From UBA1181 sp963626555 (GTDB lineage Bacteria > Bacteroidota > Bacteroidia > Bacteroidales > Paludibacteraceae): DNA of 56,470 nucleotides. Within the stretch, counting starts at the first letter, position 1. Every line of letters starts with the position of its first letter. The stretch is from assembly GCA_963626555.1 (NCBI GenBank), contig CAVFXQ010000015.1:1-56470 (forward strand). The letters run 5' to 3'. The translations under genes were made by a program, and so were the position numbers. Shown piece by piece: positions 42,363 to 51,364 of this stretch. The notes below the pieces were generated by a model. That model searched no databases and had not been told where the DNA came from. It saw only the letters and a list, made by a program, of their open reading frames with translations.

Positions 42363-42725
42363 AAGAAATATCTATGATATGTGGAAACTTTCAAGAAAAA
42401 TTCTTTCAGTTTCTATAGGCTATTGGAAAGGGATGGAGTCCTTCAAGGAGTTTTTTGATAGACGGATGGAGGAAAGGCAAGCAGGACATCGCAAAAACAC
42501 GCGTGATTTACAACTATATACGTGGATTGGAGAACAACCCCATGACCTCTTTCATTTTTGGAGAGCAAACAACTGAGAAACTCAAATTTATTCGTAAATT
42601 TGCACCTAATTTTGTATCTGCGGTTTAGTATCTTCAGTTACAAAAGAATTGAGCAAACGAACCAATTGCAAAATAAAGCAGTGTGATTCTCGTTTCAGAA
42701 AGTGTAGACATTTTTAGAGGCATTG
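42363..42725 (+). other. Divergent spacer between ftsX and the outer-membrane biogenesis operon
   Basis: This 360-base stretch has no gene I can firmly support. It contains an open frame of 65 codons on the plus strand (42379-42576, beginning MWKLSRKILSVSIGYWKGM and ending FHFWRANN). That frame has no good promoter or ribosome-binding site in front and matches no family I know; it could be a small gene, a gene remnant or chance. Two candidate -7 boxes for the downstream operon lie at 42595-42602 and 42607-42614. Confidence 0.3.
42595..42614 (+). promoter_or_regulatory. Candidate -7 boxes for the DUF6089-uppS-bamA operon
   Basis: Two overlapping-range matches to TAnnTTTG occur on the plus strand: TAAATTTG (42595-42602) and TAATTTTG (42607-42614), about 112-131 bases before the ATG at 42726. 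Neither has a clean TTTG 19-21 bases upstream. Confidence 0.4.
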
Positions 42726-43436
42726 ATGTACATAAAGAAAAAAATTGTCAGTTTAATATTTTTGGCAGGAGTACTGTTCTTCGCAGGGTCGGTCAACGCT
42801 CAGGTAAAATACCTGGGTGAGTTGGGTATTTTAGGCGGAGGATCTTATTACAATGGGGATGCAAATTCTCGCAAGATATTTAAAGACACACACTTAGCGT
42901 TTGGCGGATTACTCAGAGCTCATGTTACCAATCGCTTTATGATTAAAGTCAGTGTCATCAAAGGAGGCGCTTCGGGAGACACTCGGGATTTCAAAAACCT
43001 TCTTCCTAACGGACAACAAGCAGACTTTAGTCAGAATTTTTGGGATATTGGCATCCATTTCGAACACAATTTTTGCAAGTTCGGAATGGATTCGTGGGAT
43101 CGAGAGCTTCGTCGTCATACTCCTTACATACTGGTGGGGCCAGGTCTTTCTATCTACGAACATTGGTCGGGTAACAAGCATACTTTCAACTTTACGTTCG
43201 GTGTAGGCTACAAATTCAAACTGAGCGAACGATGCAACGTAGGGGTAGAATGGTCTATGCGTAAACTCTTCGTAGATGATTTTGATGTGACGAAACCATC
43301 AAACAAGATTTTAGACGACCCCTATAACGCAGGACACTCCTGGATCAAAAACAACGACTACTATACTTGCGCCTTCGTATTCATCTCATTTGACTTGTTG
43401 AAACGGAAAGGTGCTTGTAGAACACTTCAATTTTAA
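42726..43436 (+). CDS. DUF6089 outer-membrane protein
   Basis: This is a 236-residue protein starting at an ATG preceded by AGAGG at good spacing; an in-frame TTG three bases earlier is unlikely. It has a signal peptide (MYIKKKIVSLIFLAGVLFFAG..NAQ) and then a beta-rich sequence typical of small outer-membrane barrels: YLGELGILGGGSYYNGDANSR, FGGLLRAHVTNRFMIKVSV, TPYILVGPGLSIYEHW and NFTFGVGYKFKLSERCNVGVEWSMRKLF. It matches the DUF6089 family found upstream of uppS and bamA in Bacteroidota. The uppS ATG follows six bases after its stop. Its function is unknown; assembly or porin-like roles are guesses. Confidence 0.85.
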   Translation: MYIKKKIVSLIFLAGVLFFAGSVNAQVKYLGELGILGGGSYYNGDANSRKIFKDTHLAFGGLLRAHVTNRFMIKVSVIKGGASGDTRDFKNLLPNGQQADFSQNFWDIGIHFEHNFCKFGMDSWDRELRRHTPYILVGPGLSIYEHWSGNKHTFNFTFGVGYKFKLSERCNVGVEWSMRKLFVDDFDVTKPSNKILDDPYNAGHSWIKNNDYYTCAFVFISFDLLKRKGACRTLQF

Positions 43437-43441
43437 AAAAA

Positions 43442-44194
43442 ATGTCTGCATTTGAATTGATTGATAAGAATAGAGTTCCTCAACATGTGGCTGTCATTAT
43501 GGATGGGAACGGACGCTGGGCAAAACGCCATGGGAAAGAACGAGTGTTTGGTCACCAAGCGGGTGTAGACTCAGTAGATAAAATTACGGAAGCTGCTTCT
43601 AACTTAGGTATCAAATATCTGACACTCTACGCTTTCTCAACAGAAAACTGGAATCGCCCCAAAGCCGAAGTTGATGCGCTGATGGAGATTCTTGCCTACT
43701 CGCTCCGCACCTACATTAGCAAGATTAGCAGCAACAATGTTCGTCTGCGTGTAATCGGAGACATTGACAATCTCACAGCAAAAGCGAGAGAAAACCTCTA
43801 TGCGGCCATCCATGAGACGGAGCAAAACACAGGACTCAACCTCGTGTTAGCCCTTAACTACTCCGCCCGTTGGGAAATCACAAATGCTGCAAAAAGAATC
43901 GCCAACGATGTTAGGAATAAACTTATACAACCAGATGACATCACAGAAAAGTCGTTTTCGAACTATTTGTCAACCCAAGGTATGCCAGACCCCGACCTGC
44001 TAATTAGAACAAGCGGAGAACTTCGAATCAGTAATTTTTTACTTTGGCAACTATCTTACTCCGAACTCTTTTTTACAGATACCTGCTGGCCTGATTTCAA
44101 AGAAGAACAGTTCTTTGAGGCAATATTAGACTATCAAAAGAGAGAAAGACGATACGGGAAAACGAGCGAACAAGTGAAGAACGAAAATGTTTGA
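43442..44194 (+). CDS. uppS: Undecaprenyl diphosphate synthase (isoprenyl transferase)
   Basis: This is a 250-residue cis-prenyltransferase. The catalytic Asp21 lies in VAVIMDGNGRWAKRHGKERVFGHQAG, followed by YLTLYAFSTENWNRP, NLVLALNYSARWEI and the C-terminal DPDLLIRTSGELRISNFLLWQLSYSELFF with the conserved Arg and Ser substrate contacts. It adds eight isopentenyl units to farnesyl diphosphate, giving the lipid carrier for peptidoglycan and surface glycans, in the cytoplasm at the membrane. It sits between the DUF6089 gene (5 bases) and bamA (58 bases), the usual Bacteroidota order. Confidence 0.98.
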   Translation: MSAFELIDKNRVPQHVAVIMDGNGRWAKRHGKERVFGHQAGVDSVDKITEAASNLGIKYLTLYAFSTENWNRPKAEVDALMEILAYSLRTYISKISSNNVRLRVIGDIDNLTAKARENLYAAIHETEQNTGLNLVLALNYSARWEITNAAKRIANDVRNKLIQPDDITEKSFSNYLSTQGMPDPDLLIRTSGELRISNFLLWQLSYSELFFTDTCWPDFKEEQFFEAILDYQKRERRYGKTSEQVKNENV

Positions 44195-44252
44195 CATATT
44201 GAATTTCGCTTATTTGTAGAACCTTTCAATTCGCTTACGATAACCTTTCAAA

Positions 44253-46964
44253 ATGAACAGAATTTCAGCTTGCATCTTTCTGCTATCACTGCTTTTTTCA
44301 ATGACTATCGCTAATGCACAGGAAGTCGTAACGGACTCTCTCAACGTGATTTCCGATAGCATTGTGGCAGACTCTACCCCTACGAATCAAACTGTCGAAA
44401 AATCTACATACACCCCAAACATCAACTATACAGACACTCCTAAAGAATATGAAATCGCAGACATTACCGTCAGTGGAAATTGTCACTACGACAAATCTGT
44501 AATCGTCAGTTACTCAGGACTTTCGAAAGGTCAAAAAATCAAGATACCAGGGGATAACATCAGCAAAGCTGTAAAACGTTTCTGGAAGCAAGGTCTCTTT
44601 TCCGATGTGAAAATTTCTGCGACAAAAACAGATGGTGAAAAAATATGGCTCGACATTGCCTTGCAACCTCGCGATCGTATCACAGACGTCATCATGACTG
44701 GTGTGAAAGATAAAGATAGAGAAGACCTTTTAAAGGAATTGCCCATCAAAAAAGGAGGACAGTTGACTCCTAACCTCATCGTTAGAACAAAGACACTATT
44801 AAAAAAGCACTTCGCAAGTGACGGTTATAAAAACGCCGAAATTTCTCTCATTGCAAAAAACGACCCTCGCGTTCCCAACAATGTCAAAGTCTACATTGAC
44901 ATCAACAAGGGGAAAAAGGTGAAAGTACACAAAATCTACATGTACGGTCTTCACGAAATGGAAGCAAAAAAAGTGAAGCGCGCCATGAAGAAGACGAAAG
45001 AGAGAAGTCTCGTCACCATTTTCAAATCAAAAAAATTTATTGACGAGGAATATATTAACGATAAAGGAAACGCAATCGACAAGTTCAACGAATTCGGATT
45101 CAGAGACGCTGTACTTGTATGCGATAGCGTGGTTCCCTACCCTAAAAAAGCCAACCGAGTTGATATTCACATGACTTTCGAAGAAGGAAAGAAATACTAT
45201 TTCAGAAACATAACATGGGTGGGCAACACCGTCTATTCAAGCGACGCGTTGTCCGCAGTCCTCGGTATCAAACGTGGTGATGTCTACAATCAAAAGCTTC
45301 TGAACGACCGCCTAATGACAGATGAAGACGCTATGTCAAACCTCTATATGGACAATGGATACCTTTTCTTCAACGTCGAACCTTTCGAAGTAAACGTAGA
45401 GGGCGATTCTATTGACATTGAACTGCGTATCTACGAGGGGCAGCAAGCCGTCATTAACAACATCGTCATCACAGGGAACGAAACCATCTACGAGCATGTC
45501 GTTCGTCGTGAACTTCGCACAAAGCCAGGGCAACTTTTCAGCAAATCGGATTTGCAACGTTCTGCTCGTGAGTTGGCAGCTACAGGACAATTCAACCCAG
45601 AAACAATGGACATTCGCCCTGAACCCGACCCTGAAAACGGCACAGTCGACATCCTTTTCAACCTTGAACAGAAGAAAAACGACCAGGTAGAATTGTCGTT
45701 CGGTTGGGGACAAACAGGTGTGACAGGGTCTTTAGGATTGAAGTTCACCAATTTTTCAATGCGCAACATCTTCAATAAAGAAGCCTACCATCCATTGCCT
45801 CAAGGAGACGGTCAAACACTTTCTCTCTCCTTCTCAACGAATGCTCGCTACTACACATCCGCCAGTATCTCGTTTATGGAGCCATGGTTGGGTGGTAATA
45901 AACCGACAACGTTGCAAACCTCCGTCTACTGGTCTAAACAAACGGGAGTCAATAGCCAATATTACTCCGACAACTACTACAACAGCCTCTACTACGACAA
46001 CTACTCGTATAGCTACGCAGCGGCGGCCGACCCTGACAAGTATATCATGACTATCGGTGCCAGCATCGGTATCGGTAAACGACTCACCTGGCCAGACGAC
46101 TATTTCTCTATTTATGGAGAATTAGCTTACCGCCACTACTCATTGCAGAACTGGAGTTACTTGGATATTTCTGATGGACACGCCAACAACCTGAGCATCT
46201 CAGGAACGTGGAGTCGTAATTCTTTAGACAACCCATACTACACCCGTAGAGGTTCTAAGCTATCCCTTATGGTGCAGTTAACCCCTCCATACTCTCTTTT
46301 CAAGGACAACAGTCGTATTGATGATCTGGCTTCACGCTACAAAAACGGAAGTTCTGAAGAGGAACACCGAGGTTTGACCGATGACGAATATTACGAAATG
46401 CAACAAGAGCTCTACAAATGGGTTGAATACTACAAAGTAGAACTCAAAGCACAAACATTTACCCCACTCTCTGCCAATCAGAAACTCGTGCTGATGACAC
46501 GTGTGGAATACGGATTCTTGGGATACTACAACAAAAATCGTCGTTCTCCGTTTGAAAGATACTATGTCGGAGGTGATGGTATGACAGGGTACAGCAGCAC
46601 TTATGCGACTACCGCCGTCAAAGTGCGTGGTTACGGGAACGGTTCCCTCACGCCAACAGATCCTATTACAGGACGCGACGCAGGTAACCTCTACTCTCGT
46701 CTCTCTATTGAGTTGCGATACCCTCTGATGCTGCAAACATCAACCACTATCTACGCCTTGGCTTTTGCAGACGCAGGTAACTGTTGGTCAGAGTTCAAAG
46801 ATTTCAACCCTTTCAATCTGAAAAGGTCATTAGGATTAGGAGTCAGAATATTCCTTCCTATGTTAGGTCTGATTGGAGTTGACTGGGGTTACGGATTCGA
46901 CACTCCTTACGATGTAGGAGAAGGCGGACACAACTTCCATTTTGTCATCGGTCAAGAGTTCTAA
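44253..46964 (+). CDS. bamA: Outer-membrane protein assembly factor BamA
   Basis: This is a 903-residue BamA. The signal peptide (MNRISACIFLLSLLFSMTIANAQ) is followed by a short Thr/Ser-rich spacer and then POTRA domains from about residue 65 to 430 (IADITVSGNCHYDKSVIVSYSGL, VKVHKIYMYGLHEMEAKKVK, FRNITWVGNTVYSSDAL, INNIVITGNETIYEHVVRRELR). A C-terminal 16-strand barrel (from about 450) includes GWGQTGVTGSLGLKFTNFS and the loop-6 region with VKVRGYGNGS, and ends in IGQEF. It is the central outer-membrane beta-barrel insertase. The barrel loops carry Tyr-rich insertions (NSQYYSDNYYNSLYYDNY). The two Skp-like chaperone genes follow directly. Confidence 0.97.
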   Translation: MNRISACIFLLSLLFSMTIANAQEVVTDSLNVISDSIVADSTPTNQTVEKSTYTPNINYTDTPKEYEIADITVSGNCHYDKSVIVSYSGLSKGQKIKIPGDNISKAVKRFWKQGLFSDVKISATKTDGEKIWLDIALQPRDRITDVIMTGVKDKDREDLLKELPIKKGGQLTPNLIVRTKTLLKKHFASDGYKNAEISLIAKNDPRVPNNVKVYIDINKGKKVKVHKIYMYGLHEMEAKKVKRAMKKTKERSLVTIFKSKKFIDEEYINDKGNAIDKFNEFGFRDAVLVCDSVVPYPKKANRVDIHMTFEEGKKYYFRNITWVGNTVYSSDALSAVLGIKRGDVYNQKLLNDRLMTDEDAMSNLYMDNGYLFFNVEPFEVNVEGDSIDIELRIYEGQQAVINNIVITGNETIYEHVVRRELRTKPGQLFSKSDLQRSARELAATGQFNPETMDIRPEPDPENGTVDILFNLEQKKNDQVELSFGWGQTGVTGSLGLKFTNFSMRNIFNKEAYHPLPQGDGQTLSLSFSTNARYYTSASISFMEPWLGGNKPTTLQTSVYWSKQTGVNSQYYSDNYYNSLYYDNYSYSYAAAADPDKYIMTIGASIGIGKRLTWPDDYFSIYGELAYRHYSLQNWSYLDISDGHANNLSISGTWSRNSLDNPYYTRRGSKLSLMVQLTPPYSLFKDNSRIDDLASRYKNGSSEEEHRGLTDDEYYEMQQELYKWVEYYKVELKAQTFTPLSANQKLVLMTRVEYGFLGYYNKNRRSPFERYYVGGDGMTGYSSTYATTAVKVRGYGNGSLTPTDPITGRDAGNLYSRLSIELRYPLMLQTSTTIYALAFADAGNCWSEFKDFNPFNLKRSLGLGVRIFLPMLGLIGVDWGYGFDTPYDVGEGGHNFHFVIGQEF

Positions 46965-47011
46965 TCCGAGATTATTCAAAAAAATAGTTTCATTCTAAAA
47001 TAATCAATGGT

Positions 47012-47533
47012 ATGAAGAAAGCGATATTATTAGGATTTATGTTTTTTGTGGCAATGTTCGCACAAGCACAAAAAGTTGCCGTTATCGATATGGACTATGT
47101 CTTGAAAAACGTACCGATGTACGAATCTGCCAACGAACAACTCAAGCAAGTGTCAGAGAAATGGCAAAAAGAGGTTGAGGCGAAGAATGAAGAAGCTAAG
47201 ACAATGTACAAAAACTACCAAACTGAGGTTGTCTTTCTTTCTGACGAGATGAAAGTAAAGAAAGAAAATGAAATCGTCGCCAAGGAGAAGGAAGCCAACG
47301 ACTTGAAACGTAAATATTTTGGACCACAAGGAGAATTCTATCAAAAAAGGAGTAGTTTAATCCAACCTATCCAAGACGAAGTCTATGTTGCCGTTAAACA
47401 AGTGGCCGACACAAAAGGCTATCAAGTGGTTTTGGAAAGAGCAAGCAGCACCAACATCATCTATTTCACCCCAAAAATCGATATTAGCGATGAGGTGTTA
47501 GAGAAAATGGGTTATGCAGGAAATAATAAATAA
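47012..47533 (+). CDS. OmpH/Skp family periplasmic chaperone (first copy)
   Basis: This is a 173-residue Skp/OmpH-like protein. It has a signal peptide (MKKAILLGFMFFVAMFAQAQ), a short first strand KVAVIDMDYVLKNVPMYE, a long charged coiled coil (about residues 38-110, with repeated Lys/Glu) and the closing domain VAVKQVADTKGYQVVLERA..IIYFTPKIDISDEVLEKM. Skp trimers hold unfolded outer-membrane proteins in the periplasm and pass them to BamA, encoded 47 bases upstream. The second copy lies 54 bases downstream. The similar length and layout suggest duplication. Confidence 0.93.
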   Translation: MKKAILLGFMFFVAMFAQAQKVAVIDMDYVLKNVPMYESANEQLKQVSEKWQKEVEAKNEEAKTMYKNYQTEVVFLSDEMKVKKENEIVAKEKEANDLKRKYFGPQGEFYQKRSSLIQPIQDEVYVAVKQVADTKGYQVVLERASSTNIIYFTPKIDISDEVLEKMGYAGNNK

Positions 47534-47587
47534 CATATCTTTGCAGTACACATAATAAATAGAATAAAACTAAAATAACTTATAGAG

Positions 47588-48145
47588 ATGATTAAGAAAT
47601 TGATTTTAGCGTTTCTCTGCGCTGCTCCTATCGCAGTATTCGCACAGAATGCCAATGTGAAATTAGGCTTTGTCGACATCCAAACATTATTCTACTCAAT
47701 GCCAGAGACGACGGCTGCCGACTCTGCTATTCAAAAGTCTGCCGCTCAGCATGAAGCCGAGGTAAAGAGAATGGAAGATGAATACACTCGAAAACTGATA
47801 GAATACAAAGAAGGAGAAGCAACTTGGGACGAGACTATCAAAAAGAACAGAATGGAAGAGTTGCAGACCTTACAAACGAAGATGCAAAATTATTACCAAC
47901 AAGCACAAGCGTCTTTGCAACAAAAGCAACAACAATTGCAAGTTCCTATCTTAGAGAAATTGAAGAAAGCCATCACTGAAGTTGGTAACGAAGAAGGATT
48001 CCTTTTCTTGTTTGATCTTAGTCAACTTCAATTCAAGTCAAACGATGCCATTGATGCGACCAAGTTCGTTCAAAAGAAATTGGGTATCAAAGTATTGAAA
48101 GACCCTACAGCGGCACTCCAACAAGCACAAGCAGGAATGAAATAA
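47588..48145 (+). CDS. OmpH/Skp family periplasmic chaperone (second copy)
   Basis: This is a 185-residue Skp/OmpH-like protein. The signal peptide is MIKKLILAFLCAAPIAVFAQ, the start strand KLGFVDIQTLFYSMPETTAADSAI, and the coiled coil is markedly Gln-rich (YYQQAQASLQQKQQQLQVP). It closes with the helix-strand pair VGNEEGFLFLFDLSQLQFKS and NDAIDATKFVQKKLGIK. Compared with the first copy it has a long Gln/Ala-rich tail. It is the last gene of the bamA operon, followed by a strong terminator. Confidence 0.93.
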   Translation: MIKKLILAFLCAAPIAVFAQNANVKLGFVDIQTLFYSMPETTAADSAIQKSAAQHEAEVKRMEDEYTRKLIEYKEGEATWDETIKKNRMEELQTLQTKMQNYYQQAQASLQQKQQQLQVPILEKLKKAITEVGNEEGFLFLFDLSQLQFKSNDAIDATKFVQKKLGIKVLKDPTAALQQAQAGMK

Positions 48146-48164
48146 GATTTGTCATCAAAAATAG

Positions 48165-48199
48165 AAAGCGGAGAAGATTTTTCTTTTCCGCTTTTTTTA
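48165..48199 (+). terminator. Terminator after the second ompH
   Basis: AAAGCGGA (48165-48172) pairs with TCCGCTTT (48187-48194) around a 14-base loop, and a T run follows. It lies between convergent genes and its T run overlaps the stop of the YfcE-type gene, so it may stop transcription from both sides. Confidence 0.85.
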
Positions 48200-48703
48200 T
48201 AAACCTATCCTATTTCCCAACTCAATCACCTCTAAATCTCTTACCTTTGCCCCATCAATAACAAAACGCATCAACGTTCGCAACTTATGAAAACCAAATG
48301 TACCTGCCGCCCCTGGATTAAGGCACATTACCTTCATTTCTGGATCGTACGCCGCTTTTAATATATGCGAATGTCCACACACGAACAACTGGGGCTTTTC
48401 TATGTACAAAACCTCCTTTATTCCTGGGGCATAATGCCTTGGATATCCACCTATATGCGTGAGGACAACTTTTACCTCTTCACATTGAAACTTTAAAATT
48501 TTCTTATAATGCTGACGTATATCTTGCCCGTCTATGTTTCCATACACAGCACGAACGACCTTACCCGCTAAACAAAACCTATCTAATATCTCTAACGAAC
48601 CGACATCGCCAGCATGCCAAACCTCTTCGCACTCCGAGAAATACTGCAGATACCTTTCATCCCAACATCCATGCGTGTCAGATAACAAACCTATCTTTCT
48701 CAT
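48197..48703 (-). CDS. YfcE/MJ0936-type metallophosphoesterase
   Basis: This is a 168-residue calcineurin-like phosphoesterase. The metal-binding motifs are in order: DTHG at residues 9-12, WHAGDVGS (Asp33), YGNIDG, TH-IGGY and CGHSHILK, followed by NPGAAG. It probably hydrolyses a phosphodiester, such as bis-pNPP-type or cyclic nucleotide substrates; the physiological substrate of the family is not settled. It lies 12 bases downstream of an unknown membrane protein gene and is the end of the hflX operon, convergent with the bamA operon. Confidence 0.92.
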   Translation of the reverse strand: MRKIGLLSDTHGCWDERYLQYFSECEEVWHAGDVGSLEILDRFCLAGKVVRAVYGNIDGQDIRQHYKKILKFQCEEVKVVLTHIGGYPRHYAPGIKEVLYIEKPQLFVCGHSHILKAAYDPEMKVMCLNPGAAGTFGFHKLRTLMRFVIDGAKVRDLEVIELGNRIGL

Positions 48704-48715
48704 TCCTTATCATCT

Positions 48716-49324
48716 CTACTCTATCCGTGTTTTCCGATTCTGTAGTTCCTTACGCACTATTTCTCTTACATAGTCGTTAAAATTCAGTCCATAAACTTCT
48801 CCCATTTTCTTTCCTAAAACAATAATCTCGGAAACACAACGGAAATCACTACCCGACACGATTGACTCAAATGTTCCATCCTGCTTCACCAACCGCAAGT
48901 CATACACATATTCAGACACTTTTCTCTCGTAAATACCTCCGTATGAATAATTGTTTGTTTGCTCATATCGCTGAAAAGCCAAGTAAGAACCCTCTAAACA
49001 GAAATCTTTCCATTCTCCCCAATCCCAATGATAGAAATGTCCAGCATTCCTCACCTGCTTCTTCTCTGGATTAAAATCGTATGTTTTTCTTGAAAAGACA
49101 AAAAACGCACCGACTGCCACTAACAAAACCATCAGGAGGAAATCCTTCATAAAGAAATTCATGAGGATTTCGCCCCAACGCATAAATGGAACTTCAAAAA
49201 CAATCGCATGATGAATCCACACTAAAAACACTGCTAACGCACCAAATATCGATATACTTCCCAGAACCACCACTGGAACGGGAAAGTAGTTTCCTTTATT
49301 CACCGTGATAATTTCGTCTTGCAT
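48716..49324 (-). CDS. Unknown two-helix membrane protein
   Basis: This is a 202-residue protein I do not recognise. Two hydrophobic segments (about residues 15-40 and 58-78: VVVLGSISIFGALAVFLVW and FLLMVLLVAVGAFFVF) precede a soluble C-terminal domain of about 120 residues with an aromatic-rich part (FYHWDWGEWKDFCLEGSYLAFQRYEQTNNYSYGG) and a helical end. The layout resembles small PH-like or DUF-type proteins, but no motif decides it. It lies 25 bases after DUF4954 and 12 bases before the phosphoesterase, so it is likely cotranscribed with hflX. Conservation with hflX is untested here. Confidence 0.75.
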   Translation of the reverse strand: MQDEIITVNKGNYFPVPVVVLGSISIFGALAVFLVWIHHAIVFEVPFMRWGEILMNFFMKDFLLMVLLVAVGAFFVFSRKTYDFNPEKKQVRNAGHFYHWDWGEWKDFCLEGSYLAFQRYEQTNNYSYGGIYERKVSEYVYDLRLVKQDGTFESIVSGSDFRCVSEIIVLGKKMGEVYGLNFNDYVREIVRKELQNRKTRIE

Positions 49325-49349
49325 ACGCTCTCCCTTTATTTATCTATTC

Positions 49350-51338
49350 TCATTCCCTTATACTCTTAATACGAAGAAGAAGACTTTCAACCTCTTGACG
49401 CACATTCTCTATGTGTTGACTCAAATCATTGACAAAAGATGTTTGCGACATCTCTCCCCTTACAAGATTCAAATCATCCAACTGCCGACTTTCATTATCC
49501 ATTCCATATCCTATTCTCATCTGTTCCGCATAATCTTTCCCCGCATCTTCAAGAAGCATTTCAACTATGTCCTCCTCTCCTTTTTTATACAAATCAAGCA
49601 GTTGGAAAAGTCTCTCCTTCGTCAACTCAGCAAATTTAATACCAAATCTTTCTTCGGCGAAAGCATTTACCCATGACCATTCATTGATTTCATAATTTTT
49701 GTAAAAAACTGACAGATAATTATTTACAAAATCTATATTCTCATATTCGTGAGACTCTATTCTGCATAACATCTCGTCTACACAATGCTTACAAATTATC
49801 AAGCCGCCCAAATCAACCCACTCTCCCTCCATCAAAGGACGCTTGCCTGACAGGATTTTCCGCACTTCCTCTATTGAACCAAACTCTCGGCTTTTCAATT
49901 TTTTTATTATTGCTTCCACAACATATTTGAAAGCGTATTTTTTATAAATAGCCATTCCCCGCTGTAAAGCCGATTCTTTGATTTGTAGTCCATTATAAAA
50001 GTAATTTCCATTCGACTGCTTCTCGGTCTGCTTAATCTGCTCCAACTTTTCTATCCCCGATCTCATCCTTCCGACAGTATACGGATTTAGCAAACTAAAA
50101 CTGATTTTGTCTAATAAAAAATCATCTTTACGATTGTCCCTTTTCTGCCATTTCTGCACATCGCGAACTGTTCCAACACTACGAAGATTGACTGCAGGCA
50201 CAAGATAGGAGACACCATTATCTTCTATCAGATACGAAAATGGGAAAGACACCGTATCGGGATGCGTTGTATGTCTCCCTTTTATCAAGGTGAACGCTCC
50301 TATCCTCGCAGGCCATAAAAGATACGAATCACTCGTTGTCTTTGATCCTCGTCCGACAACTCCTTGATGGACTGGTCCGAATTTATAACCGTGGTTACTT
50401 TGATTACTACCCGACCCCACATTCAAGAACGAAAAAAGTCCTGCTATCAACAAACTTGACTTATGATGACTTACTGTATAGGGTCCCGCAAACAATGACG
50501 CTGCCTCTCCGTGAAACGCCTGACAATTCGCAAAAAACAAGACATCCGTTGCCGAAAATTGTTTTCCAACCACACTTCCTTGTCCGACAAAGCATCGTTC
50601 AATCAATGCTCCATCGGCTACTTCACTACCCGAACTGAAAATGAAATTCCTCGCATTGACCCCAATACCCACCTTAACAGGTGCTATAGCATTGCTATTC
50701 ACACTTCCATTCTCTAATAATGCACAACCATCTATTATTGCATTGTCTCCTATCTTTACATTCCGTATTTCTCCACAATTTACAATCCTTACTCCGTCTC
50801 CCACCAAGCCCATATTTGACGTGATAGACAAAGCGTAACGTTTTACCTCATTACAAAGCCATGCAACAGCTTCTTTCCGATACCGATATAAAGCAATGAT
50901 ATACGCAATAGACGATGAAAGAAAATCATATATGGGTACTTCTCTTCCTCCCCCTTCATTTATCACAGCTACCTCAACACCATTCCCAAACGATGTTTCT
51001 TCGTCAACAGCCAATAAATCAACATTTTCTATATACGAATTCCTTCCAATTTTATAATTGGCTATGTAATTTCCTATTTTATTAATATACACATCATCAG
51101 ACACTTCGCAATTATGCAACGTCGCATTGTAAATACCTGAATGTCTGACAATTCCACTTTTCTCTGTATAGGTTGCAGTAAAGCTGCCTATTTTGTTCTT
51201 CCCCGAGAAACAAACATTTTTTATATACCTTACCTCAAAATCTTCTGCTACCTCTATACTTGACCAATCATCGCAAACACACCCTTGTGATTGAAGCTGC
51301 AACAATTCGTCATCACTTAATTTTCTATATTTTTTCAA
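49350..51338 (-). CDS. DUF4954 left-handed beta-helix protein
   Basis: This is a 662-residue protein of the DUF4954 family. It begins KKYRKLSDDELLQLQSQGC and has a long N-terminal region with hexapeptide-like repeats, such as NKIGNYIANYKIGRNSYIENV and VRIVNCGEIRNVKIGDNAIIDG, giving a left-handed beta-helix as in acyltransferases and nucleotidyltransferases. Conserved stretches include SLFAGPYTVSHHKSSLLIAG, NVGSGSNQSNHGYKFGPVHQG and KGRHTTHPDTVSFPFSYL. The C-terminal 200 residues are helical. It lies 26 bases downstream of hflX. A transferase activity is a guess from the fold; the substrate is unknown. Confidence 0.88.
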   Translation of the reverse strand: MKKYRKLSDDELLQLQSQGCVCDDWSSIEVAEDFEVRYIKNVCFSGKNKIGSFTATYTEKSGIVRHSGIYNATLHNCEVSDDVYINKIGNYIANYKIGRNSYIENVDLLAVDEETSFGNGVEVAVINEGGGREVPIYDFLSSSIAYIIALYRYRKEAVAWLCNEVKRYALSITSNMGLVGDGVRIVNCGEIRNVKIGDNAIIDGCALLENGSVNSNAIAPVKVGIGVNARNFIFSSGSEVADGALIERCFVGQGSVVGKQFSATDVLFFANCQAFHGEAASLFAGPYTVSHHKSSLLIAGLFSFLNVGSGSNQSNHGYKFGPVHQGVVGRGSKTTSDSYLLWPARIGAFTLIKGRHTTHPDTVSFPFSYLIEDNGVSYLVPAVNLRSVGTVRDVQKWQKRDNRKDDFLLDKISFSLLNPYTVGRMRSGIEKLEQIKQTEKQSNGNYFYNGLQIKESALQRGMAIYKKYAFKYVVEAIIKKLKSREFGSIEEVRKILSGKRPLMEGEWVDLGGLIICKHCVDEMLCRIESHEYENIDFVNNYLSVFYKNYEINEWSWVNAFAEERFGIKFAELTKERLFQLLDLYKKGEEDIVEMLLEDAGKDYAEQMRIGYGMDNESRQLDDLNLVRGEMSQTSFVNDLSQHIENVRQEVESLLLRIKSIRE

Positions 51339-51364
51339 AGTTCAATCCTTTATTAATCAAGCCG

